This document shows positions 1 to 8,781 of a stretch of DNA of 64,000 bases, one piece after another. This DNA is from Microcoleaceae cyanobacterium MO_207.B10 (GTDB lineage: Bacteria; Cyanobacteriota; Cyanobacteriia; Cyanobacteriales; Microcoleaceae), in contig JASJEE010000002.1 in NCBI GenBank assembly GCA_030064835.1, positions 1 through 64,000 on the forward strand, written 5' to 3'. Positions within the stretch are counted from its first letter, which is position 1. Every line of letters starts with the position of its first letter. A program made the position numbers and the translations under genes. The notes beneath the pieces are model-generated. The model made no database searches. It had not been told where the DNA came from and saw nothing but the letters and a program-made list of their open reading frames with translations.

Positions 1-1650
1 TTGTTCTGATGGTTGGTCGAGGCTGAGTGTGAAGACTGCTGGTTGTCCTTCGGTGACTTGGGTGTCGTTGATGCTGATGTTGGGGGGGTTGTCGTTGTCG
101 ATGATGGTGCCTTCTGCTTCTCCATCATTAATTAGTGCTTTGGTAGGATTAAATAATTGAACGATGAAACTTTCATCTCCTTCATAAATTTCATCTTCTT
201 CTATCGCTATGGTAACAGTGGCTTCAGTTTGCCCTGTTGGTATAGTCACAATACCACTGCTTGCTAAATAGTCACTACCTGCTATTGCAATATCATTGTT
301 AGTAGTATATTCTACGGTAATATCTCCATCGACACTTCTAGACTTATCTAAAGTTACTGTAAATGTAGCAAGTCCTTCACTTTCATTAACGGTGACATCG
401 TTAATAGAAATTTCAGGAGCTGAGTCAAACTGAAAACCACTCAAAAGACCAGAACCATGTACTCCCAAAGATGTTTCATTCCCTTTAGGTTTAGCATCTT
501 CTCCATCACGGTAGGATATCTTTAAAGTATCAATAATTGTGTCAAATACAATGTTTACATTACCATTATTGCTATTATTGTTAGCATCTTTTCCAACTAT
601 ACCTTTAGCAATATAACCATCTAATAAATTAAATGTTGAATTTTCTGGATCATCGTCGTTACCATTTGTAAAACTGGTAGGCAATATCAACTCATTGTTA
701 AAAAAACTTTGAACTTTGATATCGTCCTGCCAGTTTCCGATCACAGGCGACCCATCGACATCAAATATAGAAAATGCACTATAGGCAATAGGTTTACTAA
801 ATTCTATAACTAGGCTAATTTCAGGTCTTGTTGTTGCATCTTCTGTCAATATATTGACAAATAAATTTTCTTCTTCCTTGCCACCAGTGAATTTTTTGGA
901 GTCATTAACTTCTACCAGTTTTACACCAGGCTCAATTTCAAACTGAAAGGTGAGATCAATTCCACTATTATCTAAATTCTGAAATATTACTGGGGGATTT
1001 GGATAGGGTGAATCTGCACTTGTAGCTAGACCGGAATATTCATCAGGCCAATCTAACTCGGCCCAATCTATGACTGCTATCAACACATACTTATATCTCT
1101 CTATTGCCTCCATTTCAAATACAGGAGGCAGATCAAATTTGCTTGTTGTAATTTCTAGATGCCAATCTCCACCTAAAGCACTATTACCTATCGGTTTGGC
1201 TGAAGCTGCTATTTCTGCTCTAGTTAGTTGGTGTAGTTGTGTGATGAACTCAGCCCCTTCATTACCCTGGGCAACATGACATCCATACAAAAGCAGATGA
1301 GAAACTGACCAATTTTGTAGTTGTTTTGCGTAATTTTTAATTGTATTCAGGTTCAGTTTACTATTGCCTAAATATAGGCAACCTGGTGAACCATGAGAAA
1401 CAATGTGTATAGAGGAGATAGTAGTGTATTTTTCTAAGGTTTCTGTAATTTGCTCAATACCATCTCTATCGGCTTTAATAATGACTAATTCTATTTCTGA
1501 CAACACTCCATTAGCAAGGATTTGATAATCTTTTACTTTGGAGTCAATAAATACAATTTGTTGTTGTTTTTTAAATTTCTTAGTAAAGAAGTTAGATATT
1601 TTCCTGGATTGACAAGTAGATCTATCCCTGATATTACTTACTGTATACAT
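1..1650 (-). CDS. DUF4347 / Calx-beta surface or secreted protein (3' part outside window)
   Basis: The frame is open from an ATG at 1650 to the left edge, so at least 550 codons are present and the C-terminus is missing. Residues about 30-190 form a DUF4347 domain (IVFIDSKV, SSIHIVSHGSPG, LLLYGCHVA, GGDWHLE). A middle region of no recognised family follows. The last 140 or so residues hold one complete Calx-beta repeat, from SINDVTVNESEGLATFTVTL to GTIIDNDNPP, and the start of a second. In cyanobacteria this architecture belongs to very large, calcium-binding, usually type I secreted or cell-surface proteins; no signal peptide is seen, which agrees with C-terminal secretion signals in that class. 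A Shine-Dalgarno-like GGAG lies 9 nt before the ATG. Substrate or role is unknown. Codons near the left edge become markedly C-rich (AAC, ATC, GAC) compared with the AT-rich start, suggesting recombining or recently acquired repeat units. Confidence 0.85.
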   Translation of the reverse strand, partial: MYTVSNIRDRSTCQSRKISNFFTKKFKKQQQIVFIDSKVKDYQILANGVLSEIELVIIKADRDGIEQITETLEKYTTISSIHIVSHGSPGCLYLGNSKLNLNTIKNYAKQLQNWSVSHLLLYGCHVAQGNEGAEFITQLHQLTRAEIAASAKPIGNSALGGDWHLEITTSKFDLPPVFEMEAIERYKYVLIAVIDWAELDWPDEYSGLATSADSPYPNPPVIFQNLDNSGIDLTFQFEIEPGVKLVEVNDSKKFTGGKEEENLFVNILTEDATTRPEISLVIEFSKPIAYSAFSIFDVDGSPVIGNWQDDIKVQSFFNNELILPTSFTNGNDDDPENSTFNLLDGYIAKGIVGKDANNNSNNGNVNIVFDTIIDTLKISYRDGEDAKPKGNETSLGVHGSGLLSGFQFDSAPEISINDVTVNESEGLATFTVTLDKSRSVDGDITVEYTTNNDIAIAGSDYLASSGIVTIPTGQTEATVTIAIEEDEIYEGDESFIVQLFNPTKALINDGEAEGTIIDNDNPPNISINDTQVTEGQPAVFTLSLDQPSEQ

Positions 1651-2211
1651 GGTAGAGGTCTCCAAATGTAGATGTGGCTGATTAATTGTCTGTTAAAATA
1701 AAAACTTGTTAGGGTTTTTCGTAAATTTATACCTAAAGTAAGAGTGAAAATTTTATTGTTAACACTAAGTAAGTTTTTATTTGCAGTTTTAACTACGTAC
1801 TAATACTATAGTTATGCATCCATATTGGCACAGTTTTTTTGAAATTGCCAAGATTATTAGAGTCCCAATATCATATCTTTACTAAATCTTTAAAAACACA
1901 GTCAATTTAATTTTTTAGGCGTTGCTGAAATGTAATGGTAAGTAGCTGAAGGTAAAATTGAAAAACTTATGTTTGACGTTGATACTTAATCTAAAAATCA
2001 TTACCATTCAGCAACGCCATTTTTTAAGTAAATCGGTATATACTTACTAACTTCTATATTTTCAAGGTTTTTGATAGAATAGAGTTGTTGGGAAAACACA
2101 TTTTATTAGCCTTCTTAAAGATTATAAAAAGTTACAGAAGATTACTCTGTGTAATCTCCTGAAAAAGTATATTTATTTAATGTAAGTATGATTGATTTTG
2201 GAATTAAGTAT
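1651..2211. other. Spacer holding a MITE
   Basis: No credible gene. It contains the 101-bp inverted-repeat element annotated separately at 1918-2018. The rest is AT-rich and probably holds the promoter of the Calx-beta gene. No terminator could be assigned. Confidence 0.6.
1918..2018. mobile_element. 101-bp MITE with perfect 8-bp target duplication
   Basis: The ends are GGCGTTGCTGAA and its exact complement TTCAGCAACGCC. The similarity extends inward imperfectly (AATGTAATGGTAA against AATGGTAATG). ATTTTTTA stands immediately before (1910-1917) and immediately after (2019-2026), an exact 8-bp direct repeat as expected for a transposition target duplication. There is no coding capacity. Eight to nine bp duplications are usual for IS1-type elements, and the end resembles the GGCGTTGGTGAAT end of the IS1 relic near 45.4 kb. 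Confidence 0.85.
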
Positions 2212-2742
2212 CTATGAAGAGGTTGTTAACCGTTTTCTCATAGATTCAGCGCGTCTTTTGGCAGTGTCATTTTCGGGGTCATATTTTAGAGCTGACTCAT
2301 AAGCTTCTAATGCCTGAGCGGTTAATTTTTTCCGTTCATAAGCGTGGCCTAAATTGTTATAAGCAGTTACATAGTTTGGCTCTGCTTTTAAAGCCTCTTT
2401 GTATTGCCTAATAGAAATGTCGTATTGTTCTTGAGCAAAGTAAGCAAAACCAAGGGCGTTATATATTTTGGAAATATATTCCCCGCTTTCTGAATCTTTT
2501 ACTCTGATAGCTTTTTGCAACAGTTCAACTGCTTGAACATATAATTTTTTTTCTAAATAAATACTACCAAGGTCATAATATTCTTTTACTGTTCCTTTTT
2601 CTTTGGTCAATTTGTTTTTTAACCGAGAAAGCTTGGTTTCTGTTTTTCTGGTCTTGGTAATTTGGAGAATTACGAATATAGCGGTTCCAGACAATAAAAG
2701 TAGCAATATTAACAGGTAAACAATTGGTAGATTTTCACTCAT
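2212..2742 (-). CDS. Ycf37-like TPR membrane protein
   Basis: A 176-aa protein with one N-terminal membrane segment (residues about 7-27, PIVYLLILLLLLSGTAIFVIL), a basic linker with LSRLKNKLTKEKGT, then three tetratricopeptide repeats from about residue 53 to 165 (YYDLGSIYLEKKLYVQAVEL; IYNALGFAYFAQEQYDISI; AYNNLGHAYERKKLTAQAL). This order and length match the Ycf37 family, which in cyanobacteria supports photosystem I assembly or stability at the thylakoid. The assignment to Ycf37 is by resemblance of the N-terminal part and could be a paralogous TPR protein. It is a single gene, divergent from nothing obvious, and followed downstream by the MITE-bearing spacer. Confidence 0.7.
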   Translation of the reverse strand: MSENLPIVYLLILLLLLSGTAIFVILQITKTRKTETKLSRLKNKLTKEKGTVKEYYDLGSIYLEKKLYVQAVELLQKAIRVKDSESGEYISKIYNALGFAYFAQEQYDISIRQYKEALKAEPNYVTAYNNLGHAYERKKLTAQALEAYESALKYDPENDTAKRRAESMRKRLTTSS

Positions 2743-3648
2743 AATCTTTTCCTAGAGCCTAGATTTAGTTCAAGTTTTATCTCTAGAATAACAGAGTTTG
2801 TACCTTAGTAAAATAATTGGAGCCAACAAAATTATCTATAGTAGCAATCTTTCTCAGTTAGCACTCTTCCTATGGTAAGAAACTGATTAATTACTATTCT
2901 CAACTTTAGATAGCTTGAGAATTAGATAGCTTGAGAATCAAAATTAAGGTATAGCAATTCCCATATTAGGTGAGGTACACTCATTCGTTTGTTTGAGGGA
3001 ACAGGGAACGCGGAACGGGAAAAGGAAACAGGGAATAAAAGACAATAAAGATAAATATACCTCACGAGCTTGAGAAACGCTATATTGTTTTTCTCAAACA
3101 AATTGAGTCGATTTCAGTGAAGCTGTTTTCACTGTAAATTAGCTCCAATAATTAAATTATTACTGGAACTAAAATAATCTTTATTTATATGACAAAGGTT
3201 TATTGATTATTGTCTATTTACTTACAATCTTTTTGTGAAACTTATAATTTGTCAACTAGTCCCACGAAGCCATAAAACTAATACCATTTTGATAAAAAAT
3301 CGCTGCATCTAACAGTTCTGTCTAATCTAATAAATATATTTGAATATCTCTATTTTGTCACTTTAGGTAGAGAATAAATACTACTAAAGTTGGAACCAAG
3401 TTTAACTAACTAAATCTACCCTAATCAGTTTCCATAAATATAAATTGCCATCGTTTAAAATACTCAATGTTACTAAGTCAAAAAATACGCTTAAGATAAC
3501 ACATCTTTGAATATACAGAAAATTAGGGGATTAAGGAGCCAGTGGCAGTGGCAAAACTATTTTTTTTAAGCTCTCTCTAGTACCTAAGATGCTATTAAAA
3601 GTCATAGTTTTTCTTTGCTTCGTGTACTCCCTACATCCTCTAGTTTGA
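2743..3648. other. Long spacer with family G repeat
   Basis: About 900 bases without a plausible gene. It contains a 16-bp tandem duplication (TAGATAGCTTGAGAAT, near 2908-2939) and an inverted-repeat element at 2951-3084. The remainder to 3648, the 3' side of rplT, is AT-rich and unremarkable. Confidence 0.6.
2951..3084. repeat. Family G inverted repeat, copy 1
   Basis: The ends are ATAGCAATTCCCA...GTGAGGTACAC on the left and TACCTCAC...GAGAAACGCTATA on the right. They match in outline the element at 46478-46680 (ATAGCATTTCCCAC...GTGAGGTACAC and GTACCTCACC...GAAAAACGCTATA). The interior differs completely: here it is a purine-rich GGGAACA/GGGAATA-like run. Conserved ends with a variable interior suggest a mobile or recombining palindrome. 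Confidence 0.6.
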
Positions 3649-4002
3649 TCATCCTTTGGCTTGACCTGCCAATTCTACCACTTTCGCAAAAGTTTCTGGA
3701 TCTAAGACTGCTAGCTGTGCCAACATTTTGCGGTTAATTACAATATTGGCCTTTTTCATATTGCCAATCAATTGACTATAGCTCATACCCTGTTGGCGAG
3801 ATGCAGCATTGATCCGGGTAATCCACAAACGACGAAAGTCCCGTTTGCGTTTCCGGCGATCGCAATAAGCATTGCGTAAAGCTTGCATTACTCTTTGGTT
3901 AGCGACCCGAAACAGTTTTGACTGCGCACCTCTCATCCCTTTTGCTAGTTTGAGAATTTTTTTACGGCGTTTACGGGCTACATTACCTCGTTTTACTCTC
4001 AT
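3649..4002 (-). CDS. rplT: 50S ribosomal protein L20
   Basis: A 117-aa basic protein with the usual L20 features: [22 protein letters not shown] at the N-terminus, [35 protein letters not shown] in the centre, and [16 protein letters not shown] near the C-terminus. The length is normal for bacterial L20 (about 117-120). It binds 23S rRNA early in large-subunit assembly. It lies 34 nt downstream of rpmI on the same strand, the classical rpmI-rplT pair. In other bacteria L20 represses its own operon through the leader; no specific leader structure could be established here. infC is not adjacent. Confidence 0.97.
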   Translation of the reverse strand: MRVKRGNVARKRRKKILKLAKGMRGAQSKLFRVANQRVMQALRNAYCDRRKRKRDFRRLWITRINAASRQQGMSYSQLIGNMKKANIVINRKMLAQLAVLDPETFAKVVELAGQAKG

Positions 4003-4036
4003 TTTTTTTCCTCTAAAATATTGATTTACATATAAT

Positions 4037-4234
4037 TTACATATATGGCAGCATTAAGCGTACATTTTCTTCGTTAGTCTCGTGGACAAGAGCCATTTTA
4101 GAGAGACGACTTTTACGCTCGGAGCCTTTGTGCTGTAACAAATGACTCTTGAATGCCTTGCGACGTTTAATTTTACCACTGCCTGTGGCTTTAAAGCGCC
4201 TAGCTGCTGATTTGCGAGTTTTCAGTTTTGGCAT
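4037..4234 (-). CDS. rpmI: 50S ribosomal protein L35
   Basis: A 65-aa basic protein beginning [20 protein letters not shown], with [13 protein letters not shown] and [20 protein letters not shown], the standard L35 sequence and length. It is the first gene of the rpmI-rplT unit, transcribed leftward. About 280 bases separate its start from the divergent scpB gene, so both promoters should lie in that gap. Confidence 0.97.
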   Translation of the reverse strand: MPKLKTRKSAARRFKATGSGKIKRRKAFKSHLLQHKGSERKSRLSKMALVHETNEENVRLMLPYM

Positions 4235-4520
4235 GGACTTTTAGTAATTCGACACAAGCTTTTATAATACCACAATTTTTGGTATAATCAAAACTTTGAG
4301 TTTATATCTTCCTATAACTATAAAAATATAATTAAGATTAAACCTCTGGCAAACAGAGTTAAGCCTTATGCCATTATTCTTGGAGTATATAATATTAGCC
4401 TGGGACTTTGAACTTTGACGTGGCGACAACCTTGTGATACAAAATCCGGCTAGACCGCTTCGCTCTTGATTAATGGGTGAAGTTCTTGAAATTAAAATCA
4501 CTATAGGGTAATTGTACTAA

Positions 4521-5051
4521 ATGTTTAGTCTTCCTAGCAAAATCGAGGCAATTTTATACCTTAAGGGACAACCTCTTTCTATTTCTGAGATTGCTGAGAT
4601 TGCCAAATGCGATCGCGCTGAAGTAAAAGATGCTTTAATTGAGTTAATGTCTGAGTATGCCCATCGGGAAACTGCTTTGGAAGTTGTTGAAACAGAAAAA
4701 GGCTACAACCTGCAACTGAAAGAAATTTTTGCTGAATTGAGCGAAAGTTTAATTCAACCGGAGTTGGGAGTAGGGGCGTTGAGGACTTTAGCAGCGATCG
4801 CTCTTAAAGGAGGTATTGCCCAACCAGAATTAATAGATATCCGTGGTTCGGGAGCTTATCAGCACGTCCATGAACTGGTGGATCTGGGGTTTGTGCGTAA
4901 ACGTCGTCAACGGGAAGCTCGTTCTTATTGGCTACAGGTTACAGATAAATTTCACCAATATTTCCAACTAGACCAACTTCCCCATCAATTATCACTTAAT
5001 TTTAATAATTTGGCTGCTGAAGATGAAAATGAGCATTCGGATACAGCTTGA
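4521..5051 (+). CDS. scpB: Segregation and condensation protein B
   Basis: A 176-aa protein with the two winged-helix domains of ScpB: N-terminal KIEAILYLKGQPLSISEIA (helix-turn-helix 1), then LSESLIQPELGVGALRTLAAIAL and the signature-like IRGSGAYQHVHELVDLGFVRKRR. It is the kleisin-associated subunit of the SMC-ScpA-ScpB condensin that compacts and segregates the chromosome. Length fits the family (160-200 aa). scpA is not adjacent, which is common in cyanobacteria. Divergent from rpmI. A family J repeat begins 28 nt after the stop. Confidence 0.93.
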   Translation: MFSLPSKIEAILYLKGQPLSISEIAEIAKCDRAEVKDALIELMSEYAHRETALEVVETEKGYNLQLKEIFAELSESLIQPELGVGALRTLAAIALKGGIAQPELIDIRGSGAYQHVHELVDLGFVRKRRQREARSYWLQVTDKFHQYFQLDQLPHQLSLNFNNLAAEDENEHSDTA

Positions 5052-5079
5052 ATTTTGCCATTGTGGGAGTCTATAAATA

Positions 5080-5202
5080 TACATCTCCGGAAAAGAGAGA
5101 GTAGGGAGCAGAGAGCAGGGAGCAGGGAGCAGGGAGCAGGGATTAAGAATTTATGTTTTATTTATGATAATTGATTTGATGTTTTCTTATTAAAGATGTC
5201 TA
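5080..5202. repeat. Family J repeat, copy 1, with GGGAGCA heptamers
   Basis: Begins (TA)CATCTCCGGAAAAGAG and ends TTAAAGATGTCTA, giving an imperfect terminal inverted repeat around TAGACATCTCC. The interior has a run of four to six GGGAGCA heptamers followed by an AT-rich segment with GATAATTGATTTGATG. Three other copies (7561-7656 reversed, 31512-31608, and 60926-61231 interrupted) share ends and the AT-rich arm but differ in heptamer number. Confidence 0.7.
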
Positions 5203-5208
5203 ATGAGT

Positions 5209-5353
5209 AAACAATCCTATTTCAGTTGTCATATTCTGGTCGTAGGGACGAATGGCCATTTCTCTCACAGGAGTTAGTCGTCATAATTTTAGAGTTTTTT
5301 AGTTAAAATTAGCTGTTCTGAAATTTGTCACAATATATTTAGGATTGCTATAG
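5209..5353. repeat. Family M repeat, copy 1
   Basis: Left end ACAATCCTATTTCAGTTGT and right end TTTAGGATTGCTATA are inverted copies of TATAGCAATCCTA. The same ends occur at 29179, 36903-37022 and 46700. The interior here carries GTAGGGACGAATGGCCATTT, related to the family E palindromes. Confidence 0.55.
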
Positions 5354-5505
5354 TTATTTAAGGTCTTTTGCTTGATAAATTTCATGGTTAAATTTGACAA
5401 TATAGAAATTCGTTCGTGACTTATAAAAAATTACTAATCAAATATAGATAAAAAACTGAAACGATTTTATCGGGACCCCATTGCTTGTTGTTTTTAAAAC
5501 TATTA

Positions 5506-6081
5506 ATGAATAAAAAAGAGCTAAGACTCGCACTTTTGCAAAAACGTCAATCTATGTCTGAGGCAGAATGGAAAGCAAAAAGTAATCTTATTTGCCACCA
5601 TTTGCAAAATTTCTCCCACTTCCAAACAGCAAAAACTGTCTTGGCTTACTTTAGTTTTCGTCAAGAACCAGACCTACAATTACTATTTACAAATCCTGGA
5701 GAAAATTCTTTTTTTTATAATAAAGCTTGGGGTTTTCCCCGGTGTGTGGGAAAATCTTTATCTTGGCATATTTGGCAATGGGGCAATCCTTTACAAAAAG
5801 GTGCTTATGGTATTTTAGAACCAGATGTTAATTCACCAATATTAGAATCATCAGCAGTAGATTTAATCTTAGTTCCGGCTGTGGCTTGTGACGTAAATGG
5901 TTATAGATTAGGTTATGGTGGGGGCTTTTATGACCGAATGCTAAATTCTACAGAATGGGCATCAAAACCAACTATAGGAATTGTGTTTGAATTTGCTTAT
6001 TTACAACAGTTACCTATAGATTCTTGGGATAAACCTTTAAATGGGGTTTGTACTGAAAATGGTGTTCATTTGATGGTTTAA
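5506..6081 (+). CDS. 5-formyltetrahydrofolate cyclo-ligase
   Basis: Converts 5-formyl-THF to 5,10-methenyl-THF with ATP (MTHFS/YgfA family). Seen: an N-terminal basic helix (MNKKELRLALLQKRQSMSEAEW), VLAYFSFRQEPDLQLL, and the strongly conserved C-terminal GYRLGYGGGFYDRML glycine loop that binds phosphate. Length 191 aa from the ATG at 5506, normal for the family. An in-frame TTG 21 nt upstream would add MLFLKLL, but the family begins at the MNKKELR helix, so the ATG is chosen. Probably a single-gene unit. Confidence 0.92.
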   Translation: MNKKELRLALLQKRQSMSEAEWKAKSNLICHHLQNFSHFQTAKTVLAYFSFRQEPDLQLLFTNPGENSFFYNKAWGFPRCVGKSLSWHIWQWGNPLQKGAYGILEPDVNSPILESSAVDLILVPAVACDVNGYRLGYGGGFYDRMLNSTEWASKPTIGIVFEFAYLQQLPIDSWDKPLNGVCTENGVHLMV

Positions 6082-6170
6082 ATATAATTTTGCTATTAAA
6101 TTATCTGACTTAATCTTGAATTTAAGATTAGATAATTGCAGATAAAATTTTTGGCATAGCAAGCAAAATT

Positions 6171-6755
6171 ATGTTAAGTTTTAAAGTCAGAAAATTATTG
6201 TATGGTGGTATTCTACTATTTGTAGGATTGTTATTACCATATAAGCAGATATTTGTCAATAATCAGACATTAGCAATTGAGTTACAGGATGGCACTGTAT
6301 ATTTTGCCGAACCGCCACGCCTAGTCAAAGCGGTTACTACCCGTAGCGAAACCTATGTCTGGAGCGCAACTTATTATTTTACTCTGAGTTTATCCCCTGA
6401 TGCGGGAGTCCCACTCGAACGGGTGAGTATTACCAAAACTGAGGGCGGGGGCAAGATTCGGTATAACCCAGATCAAACAATAGCTTTTGAAGGAACTCAT
6501 CGAGATAAAGGTCAAAAGTTGACAGTAGGGGAAGTGGCGATCGCTGAGGATGCAGATACAGTCTCAGTTACCTTCAACCCACCATTAGCTCCGGGACAAA
6601 CGGTGACAATTGGTTTACGTCCGGTGCGTACTCCTAAATATGGTGGTATTTATTTGTTTGGGGTGACTGCTTTTCCGGCGGGAGAAAAATCTCACGGTCA
6701 TTTTCTTGGTTATGGTAGACTACATTTTTATGATGGTTCCGATCATTACGATTAA
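6171..6755 (+). CDS. DUF2808 domain protein, exported
   Basis: A 194-aa protein with an N-terminal hydrophobic segment (residues about 10-25, LLYGGILLFVGLLLPY) likely to act as signal or anchor, then a DUF2808 domain: VYFAEPPRLVKAVTTRSETYVWSATYYFTLSLSPDAGVPLERVSI, FNPPLAPGQTVTIGLRPVRTPKYGGIYLFGVTAFPAG and HGHFLGYGRLHFYDGS. DUF2808 is a cyanobacterial family of periplasmic or envelope proteins without an established function. queC begins 39 nt downstream on the same strand, so co-transcription is likely although no functional link is evident. Confidence 0.88.
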   Translation: MLSFKVRKLLYGGILLFVGLLLPYKQIFVNNQTLAIELQDGTVYFAEPPRLVKAVTTRSETYVWSATYYFTLSLSPDAGVPLERVSITKTEGGGKIRYNPDQTIAFEGTHRDKGQKLTVGEVAIAEDADTVSVTFNPPLAPGQTVTIGLRPVRTPKYGGIYLFGVTAFPAGEKSHGHFLGYGRLHFYDGSDHYD

Positions 6756-6794
6756 GCTTTATATTTGGTAAATAGATAAACGATAAAGAGAAAA

Positions 6795-7481
6795 GTGAAA
6801 GCAGTTATTTTATTATCAGGAGGATTAGATTCCTCAACGGTTTTGTATCAGGCAAAGGCTGATGGTTGCGAATGTTATGCGATTTCTTTTGACTACCAAC
6901 AACGTCATCGTCGAGAGTTAGACTCAGCAAAAAAAATTGCTGAGAGTGGGGGAGTAGCGGAACATCATGTGGTGAATTTCGATCTGAGACTTTGGGGTGG
7001 ATCTGCTTTGACTGATAATCAAATTGATTTACCAAGCGATCGCTCCCTGGCAGAAATGTCGGAAAATATTCCAATAACTTATGTTCCGGCGCGGAATACT
7101 ATTTTTATGAGTTTTGCCCTCGCTTATGCGGAAGCATTAAATGCGAGTCGAGTTTATATTGGGGTAAATGCTCTAGATTATTCTGGTTATCCTGACTGTC
7201 GTAGTGACTATATTCAGGCAATGCAGGAAGTGTATAGACTGGGAACAAAACAGGGGAGACAGGGAGAGGCGATCGCTATTATTTCTCCACTGATAGAGAT
7301 GAAAAAAACTGAAATTATTCAATTGGGGAATAGTTTGGGGGTACCTTGGGAGGAAACTTGGTCATGTTATGCAGGGGGAGAAAAAGCTTGTGGTGTTTGT
7401 GATTCTTGTCGGTTGCGGTTGGCTGCTTTTCAGGATTTGGGGTTAAGCGATCCATTGCCTTATGTTCAGAGAATGGGTTAA
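6795..7481 (+). CDS. queC: 7-cyano-7-deazaguanine synthase
   Basis: Ligates ammonia to 7-carboxy-7-deazaguanine using ATP, giving preQ0 for queuosine biosynthesis. Seen: the PP-loop AVILLSGGLDSSTVLYQA (residues about 3-20), YVPARNTIFMSFALAYAEA, GVNALDYSGYPDCRSDY, and the C-terminal zinc site CYAGGEKACGVCDSCRLR with four cysteines. Length 228 aa is typical. The start is GTG; it begins exactly at the conserved MKAVILLSGG. Confidence 0.96.
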   Translation: MKAVILLSGGLDSSTVLYQAKADGCECYAISFDYQQRHRRELDSAKKIAESGGVAEHHVVNFDLRLWGGSALTDNQIDLPSDRSLAEMSENIPITYVPARNTIFMSFALAYAEALNASRVYIGVNALDYSGYPDCRSDYIQAMQEVYRLGTKQGRQGEAIAIISPLIEMKKTEIIQLGNSLGVPWEETWSCYAGGEKACGVCDSCRLRLAAFQDLGLSDPLPYVQRMG

Positions 7482-7560
7482 CTTTTGCTGGTAAGATCGG
7501 GTTTGTTTTGATTTTAGATAATATTGATGCTCTTTTTTTCTATTGGCAGGTATTCTACAA

Positions 7561-7656
7561 TAGACATCTCCAATAATAAAAAATCAAATCAATTATCATA
7601 AAGAAAATATCAATTATTTCTCCCTGCTTCCTGCTCCCTCTTTTCGGGAGAGTTCT
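7561..7656. repeat. Family J repeat, copy 2 (reversed)
   Basis: Begins exactly at TAGACATCTCCAATAATAAA and ends CTCTTTTCGGGAGAGTTCTA. It is the reverse orientation of copy 1, with only about two GGGAGCA-type units (CTGCTTCCTGCTCCC). Lies upstream of the DUF4126 gene. Confidence 0.65.
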
Positions 7657-7700
7657 AATAACTTCAGGTTATTGATTATTTAAAATCAAAGGCGAAAAAA

Positions 7701-8297
7701 ATGGAAACCCTATTAGGCGTTTGTTTAGGTATCGGCTTAAGTGCAGCTTGTGGCTTTCGGATATTTGTGCCCCCACTGGTGATGAGTATTGCTGCTCAAT
7801 CTGGACATTTAGAATTATCACAGGATTTTACTTGGATGGGGACTCCAGTAGCAACAGTGGCTTTTGGAGTGGGCGCTGCTGTGGAGGTTGCTGGTTATTA
7901 TATTCCTTGGGTAGATGAGCTTCTGGATATTATTGCAACTCCCACAGCAGTTATTGCCGGAAGTATAATTACAGGTTCTTTTGTCAGCGATCTGAGCCCA
8001 ATGTTACAGTGGACTATTGGGGTAATTTTAGGTGGGGGTGCTGCGGGAACAGTTCAGGGGTTGACAGATATGACTCGGTTAGCTTCGACAAGTCTTACAG
8101 GAGGATTGGCAAATCCTGGGGTTTCGACAATGGAGCTACTGAGTTCTACAGTATTGTCTATTTTAGCAATATCTGTGCCAGTATTAGCTGCTTTAATTGT
8201 AATTTTGGTAATCGGGTTACTTTTATCGGCCGTGAAAGCTTTGCATCGTCGGTTGAAGAGAAAAAGTAGCTCAGAGATACCCACTCAAATCCAATAA
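7701..8297 (+). CDS. DUF4126 family membrane protein
   Basis: A 198-aa very hydrophobic protein with about four to five membrane segments (METLLGVCLGIGLSAACGFRIFVPPLV; ATVAFGVGAAVEVAGYYIPWVDELLD; AVIAGSIITGSF; WTIGVILGGGAAGTVQGLTD; VLSILAISVPVLAALIVILVIGLLL). The pattern, including ACGFRIFVPPL and a polar WVDELLD, matches DUF4126. Function is unknown. RBS is modest (AAAGGCGAAAAAAATG). The last 25 bases of the gene plus its 3' flank are duplicated at 10650-10713. Confidence 0.85.
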   Translation: METLLGVCLGIGLSAACGFRIFVPPLVMSIAAQSGHLELSQDFTWMGTPVATVAFGVGAAVEVAGYYIPWVDELLDIIATPTAVIAGSIITGSFVSDLSPMLQWTIGVILGGGAAGTVQGLTDMTRLASTSLTGGLANPGVSTMELLSSTVLSILAISVPVLAALIVILVIGLLLSAVKALHRRLKRKSSSEIPTQIQ

Positions 8298-8781
8298 AAC
8301 CTGGATATTTTATCGACAAAAAATTGTAGTGGACTGACACACCTTCCTTAAATGGTGCATTAGAAAATGGGGAGATGGGGAGATGGGGAGATGGGGGGAT
8401 GCGGTGTCAGTTATACAAAAACAGCTGCACAGTTTTAGCTGTGTCGGTCTACTAGAAACAAAAATCTATTTCTTTGTTTTTCCGATGATTTAACCACACC
8501 CCACACCCCACACCCCACACCCCACACCCAAGATTGATAATATTTGTAGCAAACATTGATCAATTTGGTATTATGAGGCACACAGCTAGCGGTCAAGATG
8601 CCCGCACTACAAGAGATTCAATTCATGCCTTGTACATCATAATCCCGAAGTATATGATAAATGATCAAACGCTTGACATCCTTGTTCTGTCAGGACTTTA
8701 AACTAAGATGCGTTTGCCCTGGTATCAACCCTAGTTTGATAGCGACTGGGTTAGTCAAAACTCAACGATAATCTCTATTTA
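8298..8781. other. Repeat-rich spacer
   Basis: No gene. Contents in order: a run of GGGGAGAT units (8369-8401); a partial reversed family B MITE (about 8441-8573) with about four CACCCCA heptamers in its centre (8502-8529); and a family D remnant (8572-8640, CTCATA/TGAGGCACAC...CGGTCAAGATGCCCGCAC). The rest is AT-rich. Confidence 0.55.

Larger units (their letters stand above)
5052..5505. other. Spacer with family J and family M repeats
   Basis: No gene. It holds a family J element (5080-5202) and a family M element (5209-5353), nearly abutting, so most of the scpB-cyclo-ligase spacer is repeat DNA. The last 150 bases are AT-rich and could hold the promoter of the next gene. Confidence 0.6.

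Noticed and set aside
4262-4501. 79-codon ORF upstream of rpmI
   Set aside because: It covers the divergent promoter region between rpmI and scpB, has no RBS and an unprotein-like composition.
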